Assembly (NCBI GenBank): GCA_024278035.1
Contig: JAJRUA010000177.1
Coordinates: forward strand, 1 to 12,582
DNA: 12,582 nucleotides
From: Planctomycetota bacterium
GTDB lineage: Bacteria; Planctomycetota; Planctomycetia; Pirellulales; Lacipirellulaceae
Direction of reading: 5' to 3'
The position numbers and the translations under genes are program-made. Below, one piece after another: positions 7,145 through 12,582 of the stretch (the first letter of the stretch is position 1; the number at the start of each line of letters is the position of its first letter). Under the pieces are notes generated by a model. It was given only the letters and a program-made list of their open reading frames with translations, made no database searches and was not told the DNA's origin.

Positions 7145-7966
7145 ATGCCCTCCCCATCTGCCGCTGTGAGCCAACGCCTTGAAGTGGCTCGCCAAATCGC
7201 TAAAGAGGCGGGTAACTTCACCCTTAAGTTTTTTCGTAGCAACACGTTAGGTGTCGACAGAAAGGGGGACGGATCGCCCGTTACCATCGCCGATCGATCG
7301 GCGGAGGAGCATCTGCGTAAACGAATCGGCGAGCAATTCCCCGACGATGCCATTCTCGGCGAGGAGTTTCCGGAAAAGCGGGGCACCTCGGGCTACAAGT
7401 GGATTTTGGACCCGATCGACGGCACAAAATCGTTTATCCACGGCGTGCCGCTCTATACGACGCTTATCGCCGTTTTGGAAGAATCGGAGGGGAAAATGGG
7501 AGAGCCCTTACTGGGCGTTATCCATTCGCCAGCTACCCGAGAGACCGCTTATGCGGCCGTGGGCGCCGGTGCTTGGTACACCCATGGCGACGCCGAGCCG
7601 GTTCCGGCACGTGTCTCTGAGACTGCTGACTTGGCCGAGGGGCTCTTTCTGACGACCGATGCCGACAGCTTTAGCGACCGCCCTCAGGATGCAGCGGATG
7701 TCTATTTGGCCCTACAAAAAGCGGCCCGTTTGTCACGCACCTGGGGCGATGCCTATGGCTACATGATGGTCGCTTTGGGGCGGGCTGAGGTGATGATGGA
7801 CCCCGAAATGAGCGTTTGGGACACGGCGGCTCTCAAGCCCATTATCGAAGAGGCGGGCGGCACCTTCACCGATTGGCAAGGCACGGCCACGGTCCATAAC
7901 AAGGAGGCTATCGCTACCAATGGCCACGTCGCCGAGAGGGTGCTTGGCCTCACTCGGGGTCGCTAA
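7145..7966 (+). CDS. hisN: Histidinol-phosphatase, inositol monophosphatase family
   Basis: This 273-residue Mg2+-dependent phosphatase most likely hydrolyses histidinol phosphate to histidinol, the next-to-last stage of histidine synthesis, in the cytoplasm. Metal-site motifs of the family are present: GEE (72-74), WILDPIDGTKSFIHG (86-100) with Asp89 and Asp92, and a C-terminal MDPEMSVWDTAAL (218-230) with Asp226. The RTWGDAYGY segment (198-206) and the TDW in the EAGGTFTDW stretch are features I link to the HisN subgroup rather than to true inositol monophosphatases or CysQ. Length is normal for the family. The ATG at 7145 is preceded by no Shine-Dalgarno site, and a nearby ATG at 7134 is out of frame. 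No other his genes are in the window. Its substrate is inferred from subfamily motifs; inositol phosphate or another sugar phosphate remains possible. Confidence 0.9.
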   Translation: MPSPSAAVSQRLEVARQIAKEAGNFTLKFFRSNTLGVDRKGDGSPVTIADRSAEEHLRKRIGEQFPDDAILGEEFPEKRGTSGYKWILDPIDGTKSFIHGVPLYTTLIAVLEESEGKMGEPLLGVIHSPATRETAYAAVGAGAWYTHGDAEPVPARVSETADLAEGLFLTTDADSFSDRPQDAADVYLALQKAARLSRTWGDAYGYMMVALGRAEVMMDPEMSVWDTAALKPIIEEAGGTFTDWQGTATVHNKEAIATNGHVAERVLGLTRGR

Positions 7967-8002
7967 GTCGATTTTCTCCCCTATTTTTGCCTGTTGCTCT
8001 GC

Positions 8003-8031
8003 TTGTGAACCTTCCGATGGTTCGTTATGCT
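8003..8031 (+). promoter_or_regulatory. Candidate sigma-70-type promoter for rpmB-gat
   Basis: TTGTGA (8003-8008) and TATGCT (8026-8031) are separated by 17 bp, the ideal spacing, and each matches the consensus at four of six bases. It lies 69 bp upstream of rpmB, in the 133-bp gap after hisN. A GAACC/GGTTC inverted repeat (8007-8011 and 8019-8023) falls between the two boxes. Prediction by eye only. Confidence 0.35.
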
Positions 8032-8099
8032 TCTTGATTCGACACATTTTTTGCTAACAAGACACTACGAACTACCAATTCAACGGAACGAGTGGAATC

Positions 8100-8372
8100 A
8101 TGGCCCGCGCTTGCCAACTCTGCGGAAAAGGCCCCCAGATGGGCAACCAAGTCACGACCCGTGGTAAGAAAAAGTACCTCGGCGGCGTCGGCACCAAGAT
8201 CACCGGCTGCACCCGCCGACAGTTCAAGCCGAATCTCCAGCGCGTGAAGGTCGCTGGTGAGAATGGCAATGGCAAGCACGTGCTTGCTTGCGTCCAATGC
8301 ATCCGCAGCGGGGCTGTCGTGAAGAAGGTTCGCAAGGCACCGTTCCGCTTGCCTGTGGCTGCCTCGAAGTAA
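8100..8372 (+). CDS. rpmB: 50S ribosomal protein L28, zinc-binding form
   Basis: This is a 90-residue protein of the large ribosomal subunit. The start MARACQLCGKGPQMGN matches the L28 N terminus, and RRQFKPNLQRVKV (39-51) is the conserved core. Cys5 and Cys8 pair with Cys64 and Cys67 (CVQC) to form the four-Cys zinc site of the C+ variant of L28, the version that in many bacteria has a Cys-free twin used under zinc shortage. The insert around 22-38 (KKKYLGGVGTKITGC) is slightly longer than in short L28 proteins. The gene starts the plus-strand translation cluster and is followed after 32 bp by gatC, so co-transcription is likely. No strong Shine-Dalgarno site is seen. Confidence 0.95.
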   Translation: MARACQLCGKGPQMGNQVTTRGKKKYLGGVGTKITGCTRRQFKPNLQRVKVAGENGNGKHVLACVQCIRSGAVVKKVRKAPFRLPVAASK

Positions 8373-8404
8373 TCGCCCGCGTCTCTCCAATTTGGAATAC
8401 GACC

Positions 8405-8710
8405 GTGGCTATCTCCCGAGCCGATGTCGAGAAAGCGGCCTCGCTTGCGAGGTTGATGCCAACGACCGAAGAGTTGGATGCGCTGGTGCCCCAGCTCTCA
8501 GAAATCGTCGCCTACGTTGAATTGCTCGGCGAGGTCGATACGGAAAACGTCGAACCGATGGCCCATGCTCCTATGGCCGGCGGCGTTGAGCTGACGAACG
8601 TCCTCCGCCCCGATGCAACACGGCCCAGCCTGCCACGTGAGGCGGCTCTCGCCAACGCGCCTCATACCGACGGTGCCGGCTTCCGCGTCCCGGCGGTCCT
8701 TGGTGATTGA
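8405..8710 (+). CDS. gatC: GatC subunit of Asp-tRNA(Asn)/Glu-tRNA(Gln) amidotransferase
   Basis: GatC is the small, extended subunit that wraps around GatA and GatB and stabilises the complex. The 101-residue product begins with AISRADVEKAASLARL, typical of the GatC N-terminal helix, and ends with ELTNVLRPDATRPSL, then LANAPHTDGAGFRVPAVLG, matching the family's conserved tail. I chose GTG at 8405 because it gives the normal GatC N terminus and length. The frame stays open upstream to an ATG at 8288, but that start lies inside rpmB and would add 39 residues unlike GatC. The gap to rpmB is 32 bp. The gap to gatA is 152 bp and is largely filled by a palindromic element, unusual for genes whose products form one complex. 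Confidence 0.93.
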   Translation: MAISRADVEKAASLARLMPTTEELDALVPQLSEIVAYVELLGEVDTENVEPMAHAPMAGGVELTNVLRPDATRPSLPREAALANAPHTDGAGFRVPAVLGD

Positions 8711-8754
8711 AAGGTGTGATCCGTAACCATCGTCCCATCACTTTTCTTACTATT

Positions 8755-8837
8755 CTTACTCCTAATCTTAATCAGCTTCTTCTCTCCCTTCGCAAGGGAA
8801 AGAGATAAGCAAAAAAAGGATTAAAATTAGGAGTAAG
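8755..8837. repeat. Long palindromic element between gatC and gatA
   Basis: Outer arms at 8755-8773 and 8819-8837 are 19-bp inverted repeats with one mismatch, built of CTTACTCCTAATCTTAATC on the left. Inside is a second hairpin: CCCTT (8786-8790) and AAGGG (8794-8798) around CGC, extended by TCTCT/AGAGA and GCTT/AAGC with a small bulge. Together they make one nearly continuous 83-bp hairpin that would be transcribed as part of the gat mRNA. An A7 run (8811-8817) precedes the right arm. It encodes nothing. It could be a gene-less mobile repeat, an mRNA processing or stability element, or a weak attenuator; a plain terminator is unlikely, since no T run follows on the plus strand and gatA is downstream. 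Confidence 0.75.
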
Positions 8838-8862
8838 ATTAAGATATAAGAACTAAATTGCG

Positions 8863-10401
8863 ATGCCTACGCCTACCGAACTCTCCGCCACTGAGCAAAT
8901 TCGTTCCCTCGCGGCGGGTGAACTCTCGTCGGTCGAATTGACGCAAGCCTATCTTGATCGCATTGCTGAGGTGGAGGACCGAGTCGGAGCCTTTCTCCGC
9001 ATCACGGCAGATCGAGCGCTCGAACAAGCGGCCTCGGTCGATGCCCGGCGTGCCCAAGGCGAATCGCTCGGGCTGCTGGCCGGTCTGCCCGTAGCGGTGA
9101 AAGACGTGCTCTGCGACAAAGGGGAGCTGACCACTTGTGCGTCACGCGTCCTGGAAGAGTTCCGCCCGCCCTACGATTCAACGGTCGTTGCCAAGCTCAA
9201 AGCGGCTGACGCCGTGCTGATTGGCCGGACGAACATGGACGAGTTTGCAATGGGCGGCTCGACCGAGAACTCGGCTTTCCAACCCACCCACAACCCGTGG
9301 GACTTGCAGCGTTCGCCCGGCGGTTCCAGCGGCGGTGCGGCCGCCTGCATCGCGGCAGGCGAGTCGCCCCTCTCAATCGGCACCGACACCGGTGGCTCCA
9401 TCCGCCAGCCAGCGGGACTCTGCGGCACGGTTGGTCTCAAACCAACCTATGGCCGAGTGAGCCGTTACGGCCTGGTGGCGTTTGCCAGTAGCCTCGACCA
9501 AGTCGGCCCGCTTGCTCGCAATGCCTCGGATGTGGCGCTGCTGTACGACGCGATTGCTGGCCATGACCCGAACGATTCGACCTCTTTGCCTGCCGAGAGC
9601 CCCCGGGTTTCCGACACGATCGACCAACCGCTCGTTGGTTTGCGAGTCGGCGTTGTTCCTGAGCATTTTGCCGAGGGGCTCCATCCCGAAGTGAAGGCGG
9701 CTGTCGAGAAAGCGATTGCCACTTATCGTGAATTAGGCGCCGAAATTATCGAGATCGATTTGCCACACGCCAAGTACGGCGTGGCAACCTATTACGTGAT
9801 TGCCCCCTGCGAGGCGTCGAGCAACTTGGCCCGTTATGATGGGGTCCATTACGGTCGTCGCACCGATCCGTCACAAATGCTGACCGATTTGGCTGCCGAG
9901 CGCAAGGCGGCCACCGAATCGGGCGACATGGAGACTGCGAACAAAGTCGATTCGGCTTTGGTGCGTCTCTACCGACAAAGCCGTAGCGAAGGACTGGGCC
10001 CCGAAGTGCAACGGCGCATCCTCCTGGGGGCTTATGCCCTCAGCGCCGGTTACTACGATGCCTACTACCTGAAGGCTCTGAAGGTTCGCCGACTGATTCG
10101 CCAAGATTATGACCAAGCGTTCGAGAAGGTCGATCTGATCGCCGGCCCTGTGACGGCGTCGCCCGCCTTCAAGCTGGGCGAACTAACGAGCGACCCGCTT
10201 GCCATGTACCTGGTCGATCTCTACACGGTGAGCGCGAACTTGGCGGGCCTTCCTGCAATGAGCCTTCCGTGCGGCCAAGCGGAAAGTGGCCTCCCGATCG
10301 GCCTCCACCTGATGGCCCCATCGCTCCAAGAAGATCGCCTCCTCCGCGCCGCACGAATGTACGAAACGGCCCGCGGCCCTACGACCACCGCACCGCTATA
10401 G
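8863..10401 (+). CDS. gatA: GatA amidase subunit of the tRNA amidotransferase
   Basis: GatA releases ammonia from glutamine and passes it to GatB for amidation of Glu-tRNA(Gln) or Asp-tRNA(Asn). The 512-residue protein is a full-length amidase-signature enzyme. [14 protein letters not shown] contains catalytic Lys80. The [11 protein letters not shown] glycine/serine motif gives cis-Ser155, and [13 protein letters not shown] gives nucleophile Ser179, so the Ser-cisSer-Lys triad is intact. The segment [23 protein letters not shown] and the C-terminal [13 protein letters not shown] are GatA hallmarks. The ATG at 8863 gives the standard N terminus; no Shine-Dalgarno site is seen in the AT-rich leader. 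It follows gatC after the 83-bp palindrome and is separated from gatB by 501 bp holding a decayed mobile-type element. Confidence 0.96.
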   Translation: MPTPTELSATEQIRSLAAGELSSVELTQAYLDRIAEVEDRVGAFLRITADRALEQAASVDARRAQGESLGLLAGLPVAVKDVLCDKGELTTCASRVLEEFRPPYDSTVVAKLKAADAVLIGRTNMDEFAMGGSTENSAFQPTHNPWDLQRSPGGSSGGAAACIAAGESPLSIGTDTGGSIRQPAGLCGTVGLKPTYGRVSRYGLVAFASSLDQVGPLARNASDVALLYDAIAGHDPNDSTSLPAESPRVSDTIDQPLVGLRVGVVPEHFAEGLHPEVKAAVEKAIATYRELGAEIIEIDLPHAKYGVATYYVIAPCEASSNLARYDGVHYGRRTDPSQMLTDLAAERKAATESGDMETANKVDSALVRLYRQSRSEGLGPEVQRRILLGAYALSAGYYDAYYLKALKVRRLIRQDYDQAFEKVDLIAGPVTASPAFKLGELTSDPLAMYLVDLYTVSANLAGLPAMSLPCGQAESGLPIGLHLMAPSLQEDRLLRAARMYETARGPTTTAPL

Positions 10402-10416
10402 AAAGGAAGCAAAGGA

Positions 10417-10454
10417 AACCGCGAATGGACGCGAATAAGCGCGAATGAAAGAAG
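10417..10454 (+). repeat. Left 38-bp inverted repeat, three CGCGAAT units
   Basis: It is identical to the reverse complement of 10846-10883. CGCGAAT occurs at 10420, 10430 and 10440, one per helical turn. The last unit runs into ATGAAAGAAG, the start of the GxxExxY reading frame. Confidence 0.9.
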
Positions 10455-10833
10455 AAATCATCCTAAAAGAAGAGGCGTATCAAGTTATTGGTGCATGTTA
10501 TGAGATCCATAACGAGTTGGGCTCCGGTTTTCTTGAAGCCGTTTATCAAGAATGCCTAGAGATCGAGTTCAATGATAGAAAATCCCCTACCGCTCTCAGC
10601 CTTCAATAGCAATCCACTACAAGAATCGAACGATCACCAAAATCTACCAACCCGATTTCGTATGTTTCGATAAAATCCTGATCAAGCTCAAGGCCGTCTC
10701 AGAGCTATCGAACGCGAATCGGGCACAAGTCATCAATTATCTCAAAACAACCGGCCTCAATCTCGGACTCCTTATCAATTTCGGCAGGCAAGGAAAACTC
10801 GAATACGAACGCTTAGCCCTAACCCATCGCTAA
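10445..10833 (+). pseudogene. GxxExxY (PDDEXK_3-type) protein gene, frameshifted
   Basis: The first part (10445-10609) encodes MKEEIILKEEAYQVIGACYE, then IHNELGSGFLEAVYQECLEIEF, which contains the GxxExxY signature (GSGFLEAVY), before a premature TAG at 10607. The rest continues in another frame to TAA at 10831: AIHYKNRTITKIYQPDFVCF, then ILIKLKAVSELSNANRAQVI, then NYLKTTGLNLGLLINFGRQG. Adding one A to the A4 run at 10579-10582 restores a single frame of normal family length (about 130 residues) reading NDRKIPYRSQPSIAIHYK across the joint. The nuclease-fold motif PD-x(n)-ELK has its Asp (QPDF) but the Glu is Lys (LIKLKAV), a GAG-to-AAG change. Two independent lesions point to real decay rather than a sequencing slip alone. 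The family (GxxExxY; Pfam PDDEXK_3) has a restriction-endonuclease-like fold; its biological role is not settled to my knowledge. Confidence 0.88.
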
Positions 10834-10845
10834 ACTCACTTATCC

Positions 10846-10883
10846 CTTCTTTCATTCGCGCTTATTCGCGTCCATTCGCGGTT
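10846..10883 (-). repeat. Right 38-bp inverted repeat, three CGCGAAT units
   Basis: It is a perfect reverse complement of 10417-10454. It lies downstream of the pseudogene stop and ends 19 bp before the gatB ATG, so it occupies the gatB leader. Transcribed with the gat mRNA it could pair with the left arm into a 38-bp duplex closing a loop of about 390 nt. Confidence 0.9.
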
Positions 10884-10902
10884 CCTCTTTTTTTGCTCAC
10901 GC

Positions 10903-12396
10903 ATGTCTGATTACACCACCATCATTGGCCTTGAAGTTCATGTGCAGCTTGGCACACAGAGCAAGTTGTTTTGTGGGTGTACGACCACGTTTGGGGCGGA
11001 ACCGAACACGCAGACTTGCCCTGTCTGCTTAGGGCTCCCCGGCTCACTGCCGGTGCTGAACGCCGAGGCGATTCGGCTGGCCATCGAGACGGGCGTTGCG
11101 CTCAATTGCACCATCCCCCCGTTCACCAAGTGGGACCGCAAGCAGTACTTTTACCCCGATCTTCCGAAAGGGTACCAAACGAGCCAGTTCGACCTGCCTA
11201 TCACCGAGCAAGGGTGGTTAGAGATCGCCGACATCGCGGGCGAAGCGAAAGACCAAGCTGCCTTTGAGCCAAAACGAATCCGCATTACTCGCGCGCACCT
11301 TGAAGAGGATGCGGGCAAGAGCCTGCATGACGATTCCAAGGGAGGGGGCGATACGGTGATCGATCTCAATCGGGCCGGCACGCCGCTGCTGGAGATTGTT
11401 AGCGAACCCGATCTTCGTTCGGCAGCCGAGTCGAAAGCCTATTTAACCGAGCTAAAATTATTGCTCACTTCCCTGGGCGTTTCGGATTGCAACATGCAGG
11501 AGGGGTCGTTGCGAGTGGATGCCAACGTCAATCTGCATGTGGACGATCCCAAGAAGCCGGGCGAAAAATCGGCGACGCCAATCGTCGAGATCAAAAACCT
11601 CAACAGCTTCCGCGCCGTCGAACGGGCAATCGAATACGAAGTGGGCCGCCAGTGGCGAGACTGGCAAGAGACCCACAGGCGTATCGGCGAAGCCCCCAAG
11701 CAGACCCGCGGATGGGACGACTCGGCAGGCGTCACCCGCCCTCAACGTGAAAAGGAAGACTCTGCCGATTACCGCTACTTCCCTTGCCCTGACTTGGTGC
11801 CGGTCCTTACGACCGAGGCTGAGGTCGAGGCGGTCCGCAAGGCCATGCCCGAACTACCGGCGGCCCTTCGGCTTCGTTTGCAAACGGAGTTTGGCCTTTC
11901 GGCTTTTGATGCCGACGTGATCGTTAGCCGTGGACGTGATATTTCGGACTATTTCCTTGAGGTCGCCACCGCCAGCGGTGATGCCAAGCAAACGGCCAAC
12001 TGGATTTCGCAACATGTCCTGCGAGTGATGAATGCCCAAGAGAAGAGACTAGAAACGCTCGGCCTTTCTGCCGAAGTGCTGGCCGAACTGATAAAAAAAA
12101 TCGCGGGGGGCGAACTCCCCAAATCACGGTCGCGCGACGTGTTCGACCTTTTGGTAGACGAAGGGCTTGATATCGAAGGGGCCATGGACAAGCTTGGCAT
12201 CACGGCCGTCGATGAATCGGAGTTGATCGAAATCTGTAAAGAGCTACTTGCTTCGAACCCCAAAATCGTAGCCGACGTGCAAGGGGGCAAACAACAAGCG
12301 GTTGGCTCTCTCATCGGCCAAGCCAAGAAGAAAAACCCCAACGCCGATCCGGCCCGCGTCCGCGCGATTTGTCTCGAATTGATCGCTTCCCTCTAA
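10903..12396 (+). CDS. gatB: GatB subunit of the tRNA amidotransferase
   Basis: GatB binds the mischarged tRNA, activates its Glu or Asp with ATP, and amidates it with ammonia delivered from GatA. The 497-residue protein is full length. The N terminus YTTIIGLEVHVQL is the family signature. Cys24, Cys26, Cys39 and Cys42 (FCGC and CPVC) form the zinc-type site. LEEDAGKSLHDD, then DLNRAGTPLLEIVSEPD and MQEGSLRVDANV are conserved kinase-like core motifs. The C-terminal helical and tail domain (about 350-497, ending around VGSLIGQAKKKNPNADP) is the tRNA-contact region. The ATG at 10903 gives the normal start. The leader is almost all element sequence plus a T run, with no Shine-Dalgarno site. With gatC and gatA it makes a complete complex, which suggests indirect synthesis of Gln-tRNA(Gln) and/or Asn-tRNA(Asn); the window cannot show which. 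Confidence 0.96.
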   Translation: MSDYTTIIGLEVHVQLGTQSKLFCGCTTTFGAEPNTQTCPVCLGLPGSLPVLNAEAIRLAIETGVALNCTIPPFTKWDRKQYFYPDLPKGYQTSQFDLPITEQGWLEIADIAGEAKDQAAFEPKRIRITRAHLEEDAGKSLHDDSKGGGDTVIDLNRAGTPLLEIVSEPDLRSAAESKAYLTELKLLLTSLGVSDCNMQEGSLRVDANVNLHVDDPKKPGEKSATPIVEIKNLNSFRAVERAIEYEVGRQWRDWQETHRRIGEAPKQTRGWDDSAGVTRPQREKEDSADYRYFPCPDLVPVLTTEAEVEAVRKAMPELPAALRLRLQTEFGLSAFDADVIVSRGRDISDYFLEVATASGDAKQTANWISQHVLRVMNAQEKRLETLGLSAEVLAELIKKIAGGELPKSRSRDVFDLLVDEGLDIEGAMDKLGITAVDESELIEICKELLASNPKIVADVQGGKQQAVGSLIGQAKKKNPNADPARVRAICLELIASL

Positions 12397-12400
12397 AATT

Positions 12401-12554
12401 GAACCTCGACGGAAAAACGGAACGACGAACGGAAAAAAGAAAAGGAGAACCGCTAATGAACGCTAAAAAACGATAATTCTCTACTATTAGAGGTTCATCC
12501 AGCACGTATTAGCAGTTGCCCTTTTTTCGTAGTTCCTTCGTTCCGTTGTGGTTC
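12401..12554. repeat. Gene-less imperfect palindrome after gatB, related to the gatA-gatB element
   Basis: Paired segments run inward: GAACC/GGTTC (12401-12405 and 12550-12554), AACGGAACGA with its exact complement (12416-12425 and 12538-12547), GAAAAAAG/CTTTTTTC (12432-12439 and 12521-12528), and AACCGCTAAT/ATTAGCAGTT (12448-12457 and 12508-12517, one mismatch). In the centre CTCTA/TAGAG (12479-12483 and 12488-12492) makes a small hairpin. The left arm has CGCTAAT-like units starting at 12451, 12461 and 12471, again 10 bp apart. Over 30 ungapped bases (12448-12477 against 10417-10446) it matches the GxxExxY element arm at 23 positions. It starts 4 bp after the gatB stop and may also serve as its terminator. 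Confidence 0.65.
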
Positions 12555-12582
12555 CCTCTCTTGACTATGTGTACCAACGAAC

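Larger units (their letters stand above)
10408..10897. mobile_element. Small element: GxxExxY pseudogene bounded by inverted repeats
   Basis: This roughly 490-bp unit fills the gatA-gatB gap. Perfect 38-bp inverted repeats lie at 10417-10454 and 10846-10883, with weaker pairing outward to AGCAAA (10408-10413) and TTTGCT (10892-10897). Each arm holds three CGCGAAT units starting 10 bp apart (10420, 10430, 10440 on the left). The enclosed gene's ATG (10445) lies inside the left arm, so its first codons are repeat sequence. The unit ends 5 bp before the gatB start. No target duplication is evident. No transposase is encoded, so it is either moved in trans, moved by its own nuclease-fold protein, or is a relic. 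Mobility is inferred from architecture and from a related gene-less palindrome after gatB. Confidence 0.6.

Noticed and set aside
8288..8404. Longer gatC reading frame starting at an ATG inside rpmB
   Set aside because: It would add 39 residues unlike GatC and overlap rpmB by 85 bp; the GTG at 8405 gives the normal GatC N terminus.
8755..8837. Intrinsic terminator for rpmB-gatC
   Set aside because: No T run follows the hairpin on the plus strand, and gatA, needed in the same complex, is directly downstream.
10417..10446. CRISPR-like repeat array
   Set aside because: Units are 7 bp with 3-bp spacers and only three copies per arm; there are no spacers of 30 bp and no cas genes.
10408..10897. 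Classical insertion sequence
   Set aside because: No transposase motif in any frame and no clear target duplication; the enclosed gene belongs to the GxxExxY family.

Overview
The window looks like chromosomal DNA from a planctomycete, probably near the Pirellulales. This rests on family recognition rather than a search. Pointers are a CcsBA fusion with a large insert, a two-module lipoprotein and an acidic helix-turn-helix membrane protein of types I associate with that group, an rpmB-gatC-gatA-gatB row, and a near absence of Shine-Dalgarno sites. I found no rRNA, tRNA or CRISPR array.

Left half (88-6956), all on the minus strand and read from right to left: a small exported protein (6528-6956), a protein with an N-terminal excisionase-type HTH, a long acidic middle and a C-terminal membrane segment (5001-6464), a lipoprotein with two mirrored module pairs (3765-4913), and a 1204-residue ResB-CcsA fusion for system II cytochrome c maturation (88-3702). 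Gaps are 63, 87 and 62 bp, so one transcript is possible. The 87-bp gap holds two GC-rich hairpins. The left edge of the window holds a G-rich inverted repeat with terminator and G-quadruplex potential.

Right half (7145-12396), all on the plus strand: hisN (a histidinol-phosphatase-type member of the inositol monophosphatase family), then rpmB (ribosomal protein L28, zinc-binding form), gatC, gatA and gatB. The last three encode the complete GatCAB tRNA-dependent amidotransferase, which makes Gln-tRNA(Gln) and/or Asn-tRNA(Asn). A short divergent intergenic region (6957-7144) separates the two halves.

The most unusual feature is what sits between and after the gat genes. The gatC-gatA gap holds an 83-bp long palindrome. 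The gatA-gatB gap holds a small element: a decayed GxxExxY (PDDEXK_3-type nuclease fold) gene bounded by perfect 38-bp inverted repeats, each made of three CGCGAAT units at exact 10-bp spacing. Directly after gatB lies a gene-less imperfect palindrome with related CGCTAAT-type units, again at 10-bp spacing. I read these as small palindrome-bounded elements lodged in tolerated gaps of an essential operon. The two around gatB look like one family, one copy with its gene and one without. The GxxExxY gene has a one-base deletion in an A run and a Glu-to-Lys change in its catalytic motif.
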